Shown: positions 53,352 through 61,267 of the stretch, in pieces
Layout of the letters: each line of letters starts with the position of its first letter
Position numbering within the stretch: position 1 is the stretch's first letter
From: Prauserella rugosa
GTDB lineage: Bacteria; Actinomycetota; Actinomycetes; Mycobacteriales; Pseudonocardiaceae
Assembly (NCBI RefSeq): GCF_000719975.1
Contig: NZ_JOIJ01000001.1
Location: 124,001 to 188,000, forward strand
Direction: 5' to 3'
Length of the DNA stretch: 64,000 bases
Translations under genes and position numbers: made by a program
Notes under the pieces: model-generated
What the model was told of the DNA's origin: nothing
Databases searched by the model: none
The model's input: only the letters and a program-made list of their open reading frames with translations

Positions 53352-55484
53352 TCATGGTGTCATGACTCCGGTTTCCGCGGTAGCGCGCGGTGCGGGTACG
53401 CCGATCCGCCCGACGGGCCGCACGTCGGCCTGCGCGGCCCGCACGCGGCCGAGCGGCGTGCCGGGATCGGCCTCCGCGAGTGCCGCCGCGTCGGCGAGCA
53501 GGTACAGCGTGCACCGGGCACGGGTGGTCGCCGATGCGAACGCCCGCGTGCGCACGCGCCAGTCGTCGGAGACCAGGTCGACGAGCACCGCGTCGAACTC
53601 GGCCCCGTGCATCGTGCGCGCGGTGCCCACCGCGAGGTCGAGGCGCTGCCGCGCCGCGGCCGACCAGGTCGCCGCGGCGGTCCGATGTGGAGCGATGATC
53701 GCTGTGCCGCGCGGCAGCGACGCGACGATGTCCTCGTGGCGGACGGCCTCTCCCCCGGTGTCGAGCACGATCACCCCGTCCCCGTCAGTGGTCCCCTCAG
53801 CACCGCGCCCGCCACGGGTCGCGTCGAGGGAGATTCGGCGCGGCGGAGTGGTGAGCACGTAGCACCCGGGGTGGCTGCGTGCGTCGGCCTCGGTGCGGAT
53901 TCCGCAGTGGGCCAGCACGGTCGCGCCACACCAGCGGCGCACGGCGGCATCGTCGCGCAGGGACGGGACGACCCAGGGCTGCGGCGATCCGGCGTCCCCG
54001 GCGATGACGGCCGTGTGCTTGGCGAGTCCGACGGCGGCGAGCACCTCCGCCGCGGACCTGGTGCCCGCGTCGTCGACGAGGACGACGTCGAACGCCTCGC
54101 CCACGTCGCCGTGCGGCAGACGATCGGTGTGCACGAGCCGCTCGTCCCGGTCCGCGCGAGCGCGTTCGCCGAGCCACCACAACCGTTCCTCGAGCTGCCC
54201 CCTGCGTGCGGCCTGTTCGTCGGACAGCCGGGCGAGTTCGTCGTACTCGTCCTGCAGTTCGGGCAGTCCGCGGTCGAGGCAGTCGGCGTGGAAGCGCAGG
54301 TCCTGCTCGCTCGGTTTCGCCGAGCGCAGCTGGGCGATCTTGGCGTGCAGGGATTCGACGCGGGTATAGGCCTCGGACTCGTCGCGCGCAGCCTCGTCGA
54401 GCCAGTGGTGGGCGTCGGAGAGTGCGGTGTCCAATGCCGACGCACGTTCGGCGCTGATCGCCGCGTCGGTCGCCGTCTCCACACGTTGGCGCAGCGCGTC
54501 CCGTTCCCGTTCCATGCGGTAGAGCGATGTGCGGTCGCGCGAACGGCCGCGGTAGCGCCGCCGTTCGACCTTCAGGTGCAGTCGCGCCAGTTCGGCGTCG
54601 ACGTCGGCGAGTTTGGCCGACAGCGCGCGGGATTCGGTGAGCCTGCGCCTGCCGTCCTCGGCCTGCTCCCACTCGTCACGCGCGCGGCGCAGCTCCTGGC
54701 GGGCCTGCGCGAGGTCGGCGGCCGCGACGTCGTACACCCGCTGCGCCTCGACGAGTTTCGCCTCGAGCGCGTCGGCGCGGTCCTGGTCGTCGATGCGCCG
54801 TTGGACGGCCGCGAACGCCGACGGATCGAAGTCGGCCAGGAGCCTGCGCAGTTCGGCGAGCCGCTGCCCGGCACCCGCGATGTCGACGAGTTGTTGCTGC
54901 ACCGACGCCCTGGCCGCATCCACGGTGACGGGCAGGGTCTGTTCTGCGCGGCTGAGCAGCAGGACGCGGTGGCCCGCCTCGGCGAGTTCGGTGGCCGCGC
55001 GGGTCAGCAGGGTCGTCTTGCCCGTGCCCGGCGCTCCCCAGATCAGCCGCACGCCGGGCAGGAAGCACGCGCGCTGGGGATCACCGTGGGCGCGGTCGGG
55101 TTTGCCCGCGGCGAGCCGGTCGGCGAGCGGGGCGAAACCGAGGTCGGCGAGCAGGGCGGCGCGATGGTCGGCGGCGTCGATGCGTGCCCATACGCGATCG
55201 CATTCGGGCGGCACCGGACCGGGATCGTCGAGCCACAGGACGCCGTGGCGCAGTCGCGCGCCGACCGGAACGGCGGCACCGCCGCGCGGACCCTCGGCGC
55301 CGGCGAGGCGCACGTCGAGCAGTGTGCCCACGCTCGTGCCGCGCAGGTCCACGGCCAGGCCGTCGTCGGTCGTGCGCGCCGCGCCCAGGTCCTGCCACGT
55401 GTCGCCGTCGACCCGTGCCGTTCCCCCGGTGTGGGCGGTCTCCGTGCCGACCGCCTCGGCAGCCTCGTGCCGCCAGTTCGCCAT
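53352..55484 (-). CDS. SF1 helicase-like ATPase with coiled-coil insertion
   Basis: This 710-residue protein has Walker A LIWGAPGTGKTTLL (Lys156) and Walker B VVLVDDAGT (467-475). Between them is a long coiled-coil insert (about 195-445) rich in Arg, Glu, Ala and Leu (AQARQELRRARDEWEQAE). Later motifs resemble SF1 helicases: AGDAGSPQPWV (motif III position), ATARTMHGAEFDAVLVDL (motif V-like TxHxxxGxExD) and a final Ala-Thr-Thr-Arg-Ala-Arg-Cys. The N-terminal 140 residues are a separate beta-rich domain. Walker B is DDAG instead of the common DEAS/DEAQ. It may be a DNA2/UPF1-like helicase or a translocase. ATG 55484 has AAGGGGG 5 nt upstream. The partner gene follows by 4 bp. Confidence 0.72.
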   Translation of the reverse strand: MANWRHEAAEAVGTETAHTGGTARVDGDTWQDLGAARTTDDGLAVDLRGTSVGTLLDVRLAGAEGPRGGAAVPVGARLRHGVLWLDDPGPVPPECDRVWARIDAADHRAALLADLGFAPLADRLAAGKPDRAHGDPQRACFLPGVRLIWGAPGTGKTTLLTRAATELAEAGHRVLLLSRAEQTLPVTVDAARASVQQQLVDIAGAGQRLAELRRLLADFDPSAFAAVQRRIDDQDRADALEAKLVEAQRVYDVAAADLAQARQELRRARDEWEQAEDGRRRLTESRALSAKLADVDAELARLHLKVERRRYRGRSRDRTSLYRMERERDALRQRVETATDAAISAERASALDTALSDAHHWLDEAARDESEAYTRVESLHAKIAQLRSAKPSEQDLRFHADCLDRGLPELQDEYDELARLSDEQAARRGQLEERLWWLGERARADRDERLVHTDRLPHGDVGEAFDVVLVDDAGTRSAAEVLAAVGLAKHTAVIAGDAGSPQPWVVPSLRDDAAVRRWCGATVLAHCGIRTEADARSHPGCYVLTTPPRRISLDATRGGRGAEGTTDGDGVIVLDTGGEAVRHEDIVASLPRGTAIIAPHRTAAATWSAAARQRLDLAVGTARTMHGAEFDAVLVDLVSDDWRVRTRAFASATTRARCTLYLLADAAALAEADPGTPLGRVRAAQADVRPVGRIGVPAPRATAETGVMTP

Positions 55485-55841
55485 CTCATCCCCCTTCGCG
55501 CCTCCGGTCATCCAACCGTTGTCGCGGCTCTACCGGGGGGAATGTCCTTCGAGGGTGTGAGATCGCCGTGTCCCGTGTCCCCGATCGTGGCGCGGCGGTA
55601 ATGCGAGGAGCGGTGGCGGCGATGAAGTACGGCTCGGCGCCGGGCCCGTTGGAGTGCACACGAAGCCGCCTGCCGGAAACCTGGCCCCCACAGCCGGTCA
55701 CGGTGGCCCTCCGTTCCTGCATGTCGACTACTACAGGGAACCGGAGCGATGTAGCAACACTCCTTGGACTTAGATGGTTGCGTTCCGTGGCCCCGTGGAA
55801 TACTTTTTACCTGGTTTACTCGCACTTTGAGGGGGATCACC
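55485..55841. other. Intergenic region before the low-GC ESX remnant
   Basis: About 357 bp between the divergent ATPase gene and the truncated ESX-like ORF. GC content falls toward the right end, around TTGGACTTAGATGG and TACTTTTTACC (about 55763-55812). I see no gene with codon bias like the neighbours. A promoter for the plus-strand ORFs is likely here but cannot be placed with confidence. Confidence 0.45.
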
Positions 55842-55991
55842 GTGGGGACGGCAGGCGGGGGTTACGAAGTAGACCCCCTGGAACTTCGCGACTACGCGAA
55901 CTACACGCAAGAACTTGCGCAAGACGTTGAAACTATGCGCATAACTGCAATGTACGAAGGAAGAGTACTTCGACAATTTCGATCCATTTAG
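55842..55991 (+). pseudogene. Truncated EspC-like/ESX target protein (49 residues)
   Basis: GTG 55842 has a strong GAGGGGG ribosome binding site 6 nt upstream. The product begins VGTAGGGYEVDPLELRDYAN and continues YTQELAQDVETMR, the first-helix pattern of the EspC-like or WXG-type ESX proteins, normally about 100 residues long. After about 35 residues the match fades and a stop follows at 55989-55991. The second helix is missing and the 3' half is AT-rich compared with the rest of the window. It is probably a 3'-truncated remnant; a functional short peptide is less likely. The DUF3558 lipoprotein gene follows directly, a frequent neighbour of ESX genes in this group. Confidence 0.58.
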
Positions 55992-56014
55992 AAGATAAAT
56001 TGACAGGAAGAAAA

Positions 56015-56512
56015 TTGACAAAATCACATCGTCAAAAGTTCGCAACACCTGTCGTCCTCCTACTCGCAGGGATTTTCTTCCTGACGTCCTGTAGCGATGA
56101 GTCCTCATCAGGCACAACAAAGAGCCTTCCCAACGGGAACGACGCCTGCACACTGCTGACAGAGGACAAGGCCGCACAGGCGCTCGGAGTCTCCGATGTG
56201 GAGGTCACACCCGACGGATTCCAGTGCGATTTCCGCGCGGTCGACGGATTCGCGGGGGCCAACGTCATCCGCGGTCAGGCCATGACGCAGATGGAGACCG
56301 ACGAAGAGGTCGACCTCGACGGCGTGTCCGCCATCCGTTTGGAGGGCATGGGCGAGACGTCGTGCGGTGTGAGCGTGAAGCTCTCCGAGGACGACGAGCA
56401 GCAACAGTTCTCGGTCATCGGCAACAGCGATCACACCGACGAGACGGCCAAGGACGCATGTGCCGTGAGCGACGACGTCGCCAAGGCCGTGCTGAACGGA
56501 CTTCCGGGGTGA
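56015..56512 (+). CDS. DUF3558 lipoprotein
   Basis: This 165-residue secreted lipoprotein has a basic N terminus and a hydrophobic stretch ending in a lipobox (VLLLAGIFFLTSC, Cys near residue 26). The mature part matches DUF3558: PNGNDACTLLTEDKAAQALG, then FQCDFRAVDGF, SCGVSVKLSEDDEQQQ and a final DACAVSDDVAKAVLNGLPG with conserved Cys. TTG 56015 has AGGAAG just upstream; TTG 56000 is the alternative. The last 45 nt are duplicated at 57203-57247 (one mismatch). Its 5' end is AT-rich. The ligand and role are unknown; such genes often accompany ESX loci. Confidence 0.82.
   Translation: MTKSHRQKFATPVVLLLAGIFFLTSCSDESSSGTTKSLPNGNDACTLLTEDKAAQALGVSDVEVTPDGFQCDFRAVDGFAGANVIRGQAMTQMETDEEVDLDGVSAIRLEGMGETSCGVSVKLSEDDEQQQFSVIGNSDHTDETAKDACAVSDDVAKAVLNGLPG
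56460..56504 (+). repeat. Direct repeat, copy 1: 3' end of the DUF3558 gene
   Basis: The 45 nt from 56460 to 56504 recur at 57203-57247 with one mismatch; the first 39 nt are identical. This copy encodes the C-terminal AVSDDVAKAVLNGL of the lipoprotein. Confidence 0.93.
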
Positions 56513-56515
56513 CGA

Positions 56516-57184
56516 ATGCCTGACTGGTTCTGGTATGTCGTGTCGCCATTGGTGATAGGCGGATACCTCTACTTCCAGTGGAGCCAGAAGAGAAAGACCA
56601 AGAGCGAATACGACAAGCTCGCCAACAAGCTCGGTTGGCAATACGCCCCAACCGACATCTCTTTGTCCAGGAAATATACGGGAGACCCCTTCGACTGGGG
56701 GAAGTGGGACAAGGCAGAGCACGTGTTCCGCGGCACATGGCGCGATCGCCCTCTCGAAGTGTTCGAGTACAGCGCCAACATGAAGGAGAACGACCGCGCG
56801 GGCGACGAGGTCACCAAACGCCGCCGGTTCCAGATCGTGTCAGTCAGCCTTGGCAAAAAGGTACCGAACATCGACATCGAGAAACGGGGACCGATCGGAA
56901 AGCTCGCCCGAAAACTGGGCCTGCGGGGACTGGAAACCGGTGATACGGACTTCGATGAGCAATACACCATCTCCACGGACGATCCCGATTTCGCCTCGGC
57001 CGTGGTCACCGGCGATCTTCGGTCCTGGCTGATGTCGGACGGCAGGTCTAAAGACAATCCAATCCGGATCGTGGGCGACTCGGTGCTCACCTGGCGGACC
57101 GGACCGCTGGAACTGGACGACATCGAGCACCGTCTCCGTTTCCTGCACGATTTCCTGGCACAGGCACCGAAGCTCTCCCGTTGA
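56516..57184 (+). CDS. Hypothetical membrane-anchored protein
   Basis: This 222-residue protein has one N-terminal membrane helix (WFWYVVSPLVIGGYLYFQW) and then a soluble, probably cytoplasmic domain. Blocks include SEYDKLANKLGWQYAPTDIS, HVFRGTWRDRPLEVFEYSAN and GDSVLTWRTGPLELDDIEHR. The arrangement (helix followed by LGWQY and GxxxGRPLxV-like strands) resembles DUF3137-type proteins, but I cannot assign it firmly. It begins 3 bp after the DUF3558 stop, so the two are an operon. A copy of the end of the DUF3558 gene follows 18 bp after its stop. Confidence 0.65.
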   Translation: MPDWFWYVVSPLVIGGYLYFQWSQKRKTKSEYDKLANKLGWQYAPTDISLSRKYTGDPFDWGKWDKAEHVFRGTWRDRPLEVFEYSANMKENDRAGDEVTKRRRFQIVSVSLGKKVPNIDIEKRGPIGKLARKLGLRGLETGDTDFDEQYTISTDDPDFASAVVTGDLRSWLMSDGRSKDNPIRIVGDSVLTWRTGPLELDDIEHRLRFLHDFLAQAPKLSR

Positions 57185-57202
57185 TGCACAAGCCAGGTAA
57201 TC

Positions 57203-57247
57203 GTGCCGTGAGCGACGACGTCGCCAAGGCCGTGCTGAACGAACTTC
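57203..57247 (+). pseudogene. Remnant of a DUF3558 gene 3' end (direct repeat copy 2)
   Basis: This segment repeats the last 45 nt of the DUF3558 gene with one mismatch and still encodes AVSDDVAKAVLNEL in frame, but there is no gene body before it. It lies in the 82 bp between the 222-residue ORF and the convergent DUF427 gene. It most likely remains from a tandem duplication followed by deletion. Confidence 0.75.
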
Positions 57248-57266
57248 GACGTGAGTGGCGGCCCGC

Positions 57267-57989
57267 CTACGACCACGGGGTCTGCGGCCGGGCCTGCAAC
57301 ACGCCGTCCACGCGGACGTCGACGCGTTCGTCGGCGAAACAGATCAGCCCGGCGATCCGCTGACTCTCCGGCAGCGGATGCCGGTACGACCACGCCACGT
57401 CGATGTGCTCGCCCACGGACCAGTATTCGGCCTCGCCCTTGTACGGACAGTGCGTGACGGTGTCGCTGGGCGTCAGCCGGTCGAGCCGCACGTGCGGCGC
57501 GGGCAGGTAGTAGCGCGTCGGCAGGCCGGTCTCGAACAGCAGCCACGGGTGACGGGACTCGGCGACCGGTTCGCCGTCGACGTCGATCCGCACGTGGCGC
57601 GAGCTCGGCAGGATGTCGACCCGCTTGTGCGGATCGCGGGGATGCGTGTACACCTGCTCGTCCTCCTCGAACCACTGGTCCATCGCGGGCCAGTCGAGGC
57701 GGACGTAGCCGGCCAACGGGGCTTCGGGGTACTCGACGACGGCGTCGACCGCCTCGCGGCCGCCGGCACGCAGCGTCGACAGCGCTCCCTCGCCGAGCTG
57801 CGAAGCACGCGTCCGTCCACTCGGGACGAACAGCTCGGTGCGCACGTCCTCCCGCGGAAGGTAGTAGGCCGGGTAGTACGGGTTCTCCCACACCAGCAGC
57901 GGCCGGGCCGTGTCGGCGACGACGGTTCCCGCGAACACGACCCGGACCCGCTTGGCGCTTTCCTCCGTGCGCGGCTGCTCACCCAGCAT
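57267..57989 (-). CDS. DUF427 domain protein (two tandem domains)
   Basis: This 240-residue protein contains two copies of the DUF427 beta-fold. The first (about 12-110) has VRVVFAGTVVADTARPLLVWENPYYPAYYLP. The second (about 128-225) has VRIDVDGEPVAESRHPWLLFETGLPTRYYLP and the hallmark THCPYKGEAEYWSV. Each copy has the pattern V-x-V-x-x-x-G-x-x-V-A-D/E-S. The family is cytoplasmic and of unknown function. ATG 57989 follows TACCGT and 6 nt, with no ribosome binding site. Confidence 0.88.
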   Translation of the reverse strand: MLGEQPRTEESAKRVRVVFAGTVVADTARPLLVWENPYYPAYYLPREDVRTELFVPSGRTRASQLGEGALSTLRAGGREAVDAVVEYPEAPLAGYVRLDWPAMDQWFEEDEQVYTHPRDPHKRVDILPSSRHVRIDVDGEPVAESRHPWLLFETGLPTRYYLPAPHVRLDRLTPSDTVTHCPYKGEAEYWSVGEHIDVAWSYRHPLPESQRIAGLICFADERVDVRVDGVLQARPQTPWS

Positions 57990-58001
57990 GACTCGACGGT
58001 A
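57990..58001 (-). promoter_or_regulatory. Candidate leaderless promoter -10 box for the DUF427 gene
   Basis: On the minus strand TACCGT (58001-57996) is followed by 6 nt and the ATG at 57989. The box lies in the 18-bp gap after the sortase-like gene. Confidence 0.4.
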
Positions 58002-58007
58002 CGCCGG

Positions 58008-58637
58008 TCACCGCTCCCGCGCGTAGACGATCACCCCGCCACCGCGCCGATCCTCGGCGTCGGCACACGCGATGAGCCGCAGCTGCGGGCCCTCCGTGTC
58101 CCCGTGCACGCGCCGGGCCGGGAAGTCCCCGTGGCCGTACCGCTCGGCCTCGTCGACGACGAACTCGGTGCGTGTCCCGCGTGCGGTCCACGCGGTCACC
58201 ACCTCACCGGGCCGCAGCTCGTCGAGCCGCGCGAACACGCCCTCGTCGCCGGAGACGCGAGCCGCGACGACGGCAGGTCCCGGCTCGCCGGGCCGCGGTC
58301 CGTTGACGTAGCGGCCTGCGATCGCGGGGTCGCGGGGCACGTCGGGCTCACCGCTCCCGCGCAGTCCCAGGTCGACCAGTACGCCGGTGCGCAGGCCGAT
58401 CGCAGGCGCCTCGACTCGCACGTCCGCGGCCCGTGCCGGAGCCGCGTGCTCGCGGCCCACCGTCGCCGCGGCTGCCACCGGCACGGTCGAGGCGGCACCC
58501 GCGGCGGGATCGGACTGCGACGTCGATCCGGGCAACGCGATCACCGACGCCAACGCGACGAGCAGGACGGCCGCGGCCACCAGGGACGCGGCACGGGCCT
58601 TCCGCCGCGCGGACCAGTTCCGCGCGCGGCCGATCAC
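58008..58637 (-). CDS. Class F sortase-like protein lacking the catalytic histidine
   Basis: This 209-residue protein has an N-terminal membrane helix (about 16-36), an Ala-rich spacer, and a sortase domain (about 72-208) in the class F layout. Recognisable blocks are VEAPAIGLRTGVLVDLGL, GPAVVAARVSGDEGVFARLD, ELRPGEVVTAWTARGTRTEF and LRLIACADA before a final VIVYAR. The Cys of the TLxTC-type motif is kept, though the preceding residue is Ala. The usual His of the AGHVD block is replaced (AARVS here). Without that His normal transpeptidation is unlikely. It may be a degenerate sortase or have another role. GTG 58637. Confidence 0.74.
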   Translation of the reverse strand: MIGRARNWSARRKARAASLVAAAVLLVALASVIALPGSTSQSDPAAGAASTVPVAAAATVGREHAAPARAADVRVEAPAIGLRTGVLVDLGLRGSGEPDVPRDPAIAGRYVNGPRPGEPGPAVVAARVSGDEGVFARLDELRPGEVVTAWTARGTRTEFVVDEAERYGHGDFPARRVHGDTEGPQLRLIACADAEDRRGGGVIVYARER

Positions 58638-58953
58638 GCCCGATCACCGGACATCGGGCACGTGCGGCGACGCGACATCGTCACGCTCACAGCCTTTCTC
58701 GGACGGTCGTTCTGGAATGGTCGTTCTGGGGAAGGGGCGGCGTTCTTCCGCGGCGGCGTTCCTCCCACCGGCGGCGCGGCGACACCGCGCCCCACACCTG
58801 CGCGTATCGGGCGCAGCGGACATCCGCGTTACGCCTTTCGGGCGGGAAACCGCCGACCGTGACGCGCGGTGTTCGGGTGCTTTCTCACCGGTGGCGCCGT
58901 GAGCACAGCTGGGACTAGCGGGCCGAACCGCCAGGCCACCGCTCAGGAGGACG
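58638..58953. other. Intergenic region between sortase-like gene and response regulator
   Basis: This region of about 316 bp separates two divergent genes. It contains a short direct repeat of GGTCGTTCTGG near 58704-58728 and GC-rich patches, but no convincing ORF or strong terminator. The right end leads into the response regulator promoter. Confidence 0.45.
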
Positions 58954-58965
58954 TAATCTCGAACC
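58954..58965 (+). promoter_or_regulatory. Candidate leaderless promoter -10 box for the LuxR regulator
   Basis: TAATCT (58954-58959) is followed by 6 nt and the ATG at 58966. An AGGAGG at 58945-58950 is 15 nt from the ATG, too far for a normal ribosome binding site. Confidence 0.45.
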
Positions 58966-59619
58966 ATGGCCATCGAGGTGCTGCTCGTCGACGACCACGA
59001 GGTCGTGCGCCGCGGACTGCGCGATTTGCTCGGCGACGAACCCGACATCACGGTCGTCGCCGAGGCGAGCAGCGCCGACGAGGCACTGGCCGTCGCCATG
59101 CACGTCGAACCGGACGTGGCCGTCGTCGACATGCGGCTCGGCGGTTCGGAGAGTGACGGCGTCGAACTGTGCAGGCAGCTGCGTGCGCTGAGCAGCCCGC
59201 CGTACTGCCTCGTGCTCACCGCCTTCGAGCACGAGGAGGCGATGGTGGGTGCCATCCGCGCGGGCGCGTCGGGGTATCTGCTGAAGCAGGTCCGCGGGCA
59301 GGACGTCGTCCATGCCGTGCGCGAGGTCGGGGCGGGCCGGTCGCTGCTCGACCCGGTGACCACCGCCAGGCTGCTCGACACCATGCGCGGCGACGCCGAG
59401 GCCGACCGGCTGGCCGGACTGTCCGAACGCGAACGCAGCGTCCTCGAACTCATCGGACAGGGACTGTCGAACCGCGAGATCGCGCAGCGCCTGTTCCTCG
59501 CCGAGAAGACCGTGAAGAACTACGTCACCTCGCTGCTCGGCAAGCTCGGTATGCAACGCCGTACCCAGGCCGCCGCGTGGGTAGCCCGCCACACGGCGAA
59601 CTCGAACCACCCCCGCTGA
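58966..59619 (+). CDS. NarL/LuxR family response regulator
   Basis: This 217-residue protein has a receiver domain (1-120) with the acidic pair LLVDDHE, phosphoacceptor Asp55 in VAVVDMRLGG, Thr in LVLTAF and Lys in YLLKQV. A LuxR-type helix-turn-helix follows (about 145-205) with LSERERSVLELIGQGLSNRE and AEKTVKNYVTSLLGKLGM. It resembles DevR/DosR-type regulators. The GAF histidine kinase at 61944-63077 is the nearest candidate partner, separated by the FUSC and MarR genes. A six-unit 21-bp array starts 8 nt after its TGA. Confidence 0.92.
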   Translation: MAIEVLLVDDHEVVRRGLRDLLGDEPDITVVAEASSADEALAVAMHVEPDVAVVDMRLGGSESDGVELCRQLRALSSPPYCLVLTAFEHEEAMVGAIRAGASGYLLKQVRGQDVVHAVREVGAGRSLLDPVTTARLLDTMRGDAEADRLAGLSERERSVLELIGQGLSNREIAQRLFLAEKTVKNYVTSLLGKLGMQRRTQAAAWVARHTANSNHPR

Positions 59620-59627
59620 GCGAAGCC

Positions 59628-59739
59628 GTGTTGCGTCCTCCGGGGCCCGTGTTGCACCCCCGGGGGCCCGTGTTGCACCCCCGGGAGGCCGTGTTGCGGC
59701 CCCAGGATCCCGTGTTGCGTTCTCCGGGGCCCGTGTTGC
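59628..59739 (+). repeat. 21-bp repeat array B, six units with core GTGTTGC
   Basis: GTGTTGC cores lie at 59628, 59649, 59670, 59691, 59712 and 59733, a strict 21-bp period. The 14-nt remainders are GC-rich, e.g. ACCCCCGGGGGCCC, and often self-complementary. The array starts 8 nt after the response regulator stop in the sense orientation and ends 20 bp before the convergent FUSC stop. Copy number, period, core and distance to the stop match array A. Confidence 0.92.
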
Positions 59740-59758
59740 GGCGCGAAGGCCGAACGGC

Positions 59759-61267
59759 TCACGCGCTTCTGCGGAGGAGGTGGTGGCCGTGCCGTTCGAT
59801 GTCCGACGCGCGTTCCGCGAGCGCCGTGCCGACGAGTTCGCCGTGCACCACGTCGCGTGCCCTGCGCAGAGTCGTCAGTGCGGCACGCGCCTCGGCCCGC
59901 GCGGCCGCGATACCGCGACCGGACGCGAGCCGCGCCATCAACTCGGCGTTGGCCACCTCGGCCGACGCCACGGCCGTGCGTACCGCCGTCACGTACCGGT
60001 GTCCCGGAACGGCCAGCGCGGCGACGAATCCCACGAGCGAGCCGAGCACGGTGTCGACGACCCGGTCGGCGACCAGCGTTCCGGCGTCGGCGGGTACCAG
60101 CAGGGAGGCCAACAGCAACGTCAGCGGGGTGAGGAACACGATCGCGATGCCGTAGTTGCGCAGCACGCAGTACTCGGCACCGAGCAGCGCGAGCACGATG
60201 CACCCGAGCATCGCCGGCTGCGGCAGGTCGGCGAGCAGCAGCGCGGCACCGAGGACACCGCCCACCACGGTGCCGACGGCGCGCTGAACGGTGCGCTGCA
60301 CGGTGTGGCGCACGTTGGTCGACTGCAACACCGCGGCGGCCGCGACCATCGCCCAGTACGCGTGACCCAGGTCGAGTGCCGCGGCGACGATGCCGGCGAC
60401 GAGCACGCCGAGTCCGACGCGCGCCGCGGCCGTGAGCGCGGGTGAGCCTGGGTGGGCGGCCCGGCGGACGAGCGTGCCCCACGCGGGGAGGATGCGTGCC
60501 CGGCGTTCCCGGTGCGTGCCTGCCGTGGCGAGTGCTGCCCGACGCCTGCGCGCAGCAGGCGTCCACGCCCACGATCGCAGCCGCCGGGCGTGGTCCCGAA
60601 GAGCGTCGACGTCGCGGTCGGGGTCGGCGAGGGCGGACTCGGCGTCGGCGAGCAGATCGCAGAGTCCGCTGACGTCGCGGTCGGCGGGCAGTGTCGCGAT
60701 GGCGCGCCACGCGGTGTCCACGGCCTCGAGTGCCGGGTGGAGGTCGTCGGACGCGCGGGCTGCGAGCACGGCGTCGAGTGCCCTCGCGACCGCCGTGCGG
60801 ATCGGGCCGAGCGGGTCGACGAGCCGTCCCCACATGGCGACGAGCCAGCCGGCGGCCGCACCCGTCCCGGCGAGCGCGAGCTGCGCCCCGACACCGCTCC
60901 AGTTCGTCGGCAGCATCGCCACCGTGCCCGTGGCGAACACGAAGATGAGCCCGCCGGGAGGTCCGGAGCCGACGGCGTCGGTGAGCAGCTTGGCCAGCGC
61001 GGCCACTACCGCGAGGAGCACGACGACCGCGGGAATCGGCCAGTGTGCCGCCGAGGCCACGGCGCCCGCGCCCACCGCGAGCACCATGCCCGCGCCGATC
61101 CCCGCGAGCATGCGGCCGCGGACGGCGAACGGTTCGAACCGGGCGTGGACCGCGGTCATGCCACCGAACGCGGCAGCGGGCGCGAGCTGCGGCTGGCCGA
61201 GCAGGACGACCGCAACGAGCACGGCGTTCGCCCCGATCGCGCCGCGCACGGCCGACGGCCAGATCAC
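59759..61267 (-). CDS. FUSC family membrane protein
   Basis: This 502-residue protein has two halves of about five to six membrane helices each (about 1-150 and 275-410) with a soluble domain between (about 155-260). This is the aromatic acid exporter/fusaric acid resistance (FUSC) layout. Landmarks are DVIWPSAVRGAIGAN near the start and LGHAYWAMVAAAAVLQSTNV opening the second half. Such proteins are proposed to export aromatic or toxic compounds. GTG 61267 is the first standard start in frame, but it has no ribosome binding site. A GAGGAGG at 61344-61350 precedes in-frame non-standard codons, so the true start may be longer. It diverges from marR. Confidence 0.82.
   Translation of the reverse strand: MIWPSAVRGAIGANAVLVAVVLLGQPQLAPAAAFGGMTAVHARFEPFAVRGRMLAGIGAGMVLAVGAGAVASAAHWPIPAVVVLLAVVAALAKLLTDAVGSGPPGGLIFVFATGTVAMLPTNWSGVGAQLALAGTGAAAGWLVAMWGRLVDPLGPIRTAVARALDAVLAARASDDLHPALEAVDTAWRAIATLPADRDVSGLCDLLADAESALADPDRDVDALRDHARRLRSWAWTPAARRRRAALATAGTHRERRARILPAWGTLVRRAAHPGSPALTAAARVGLGVLVAGIVAAALDLGHAYWAMVAAAAVLQSTNVRHTVQRTVQRAVGTVVGGVLGAALLLADLPQPAMLGCIVLALLGAEYCVLRNYGIAIVFLTPLTLLLASLLVPADAGTLVADRVVDTVLGSLVGFVAALAVPGHRYVTAVRTAVASAEVANAELMARLASGRGIAAARAEARAALTTLRRARDVVHGELVGTALAERASDIERHGHHLLRRSA

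Noticed and set aside
59169..60155. ORF encoding heptapeptide repeats through array B
   Set aside because: It is out of frame with the response regulator and runs antisense into the FUSC gene. The heptapeptides come from the 21-bp DNA period.
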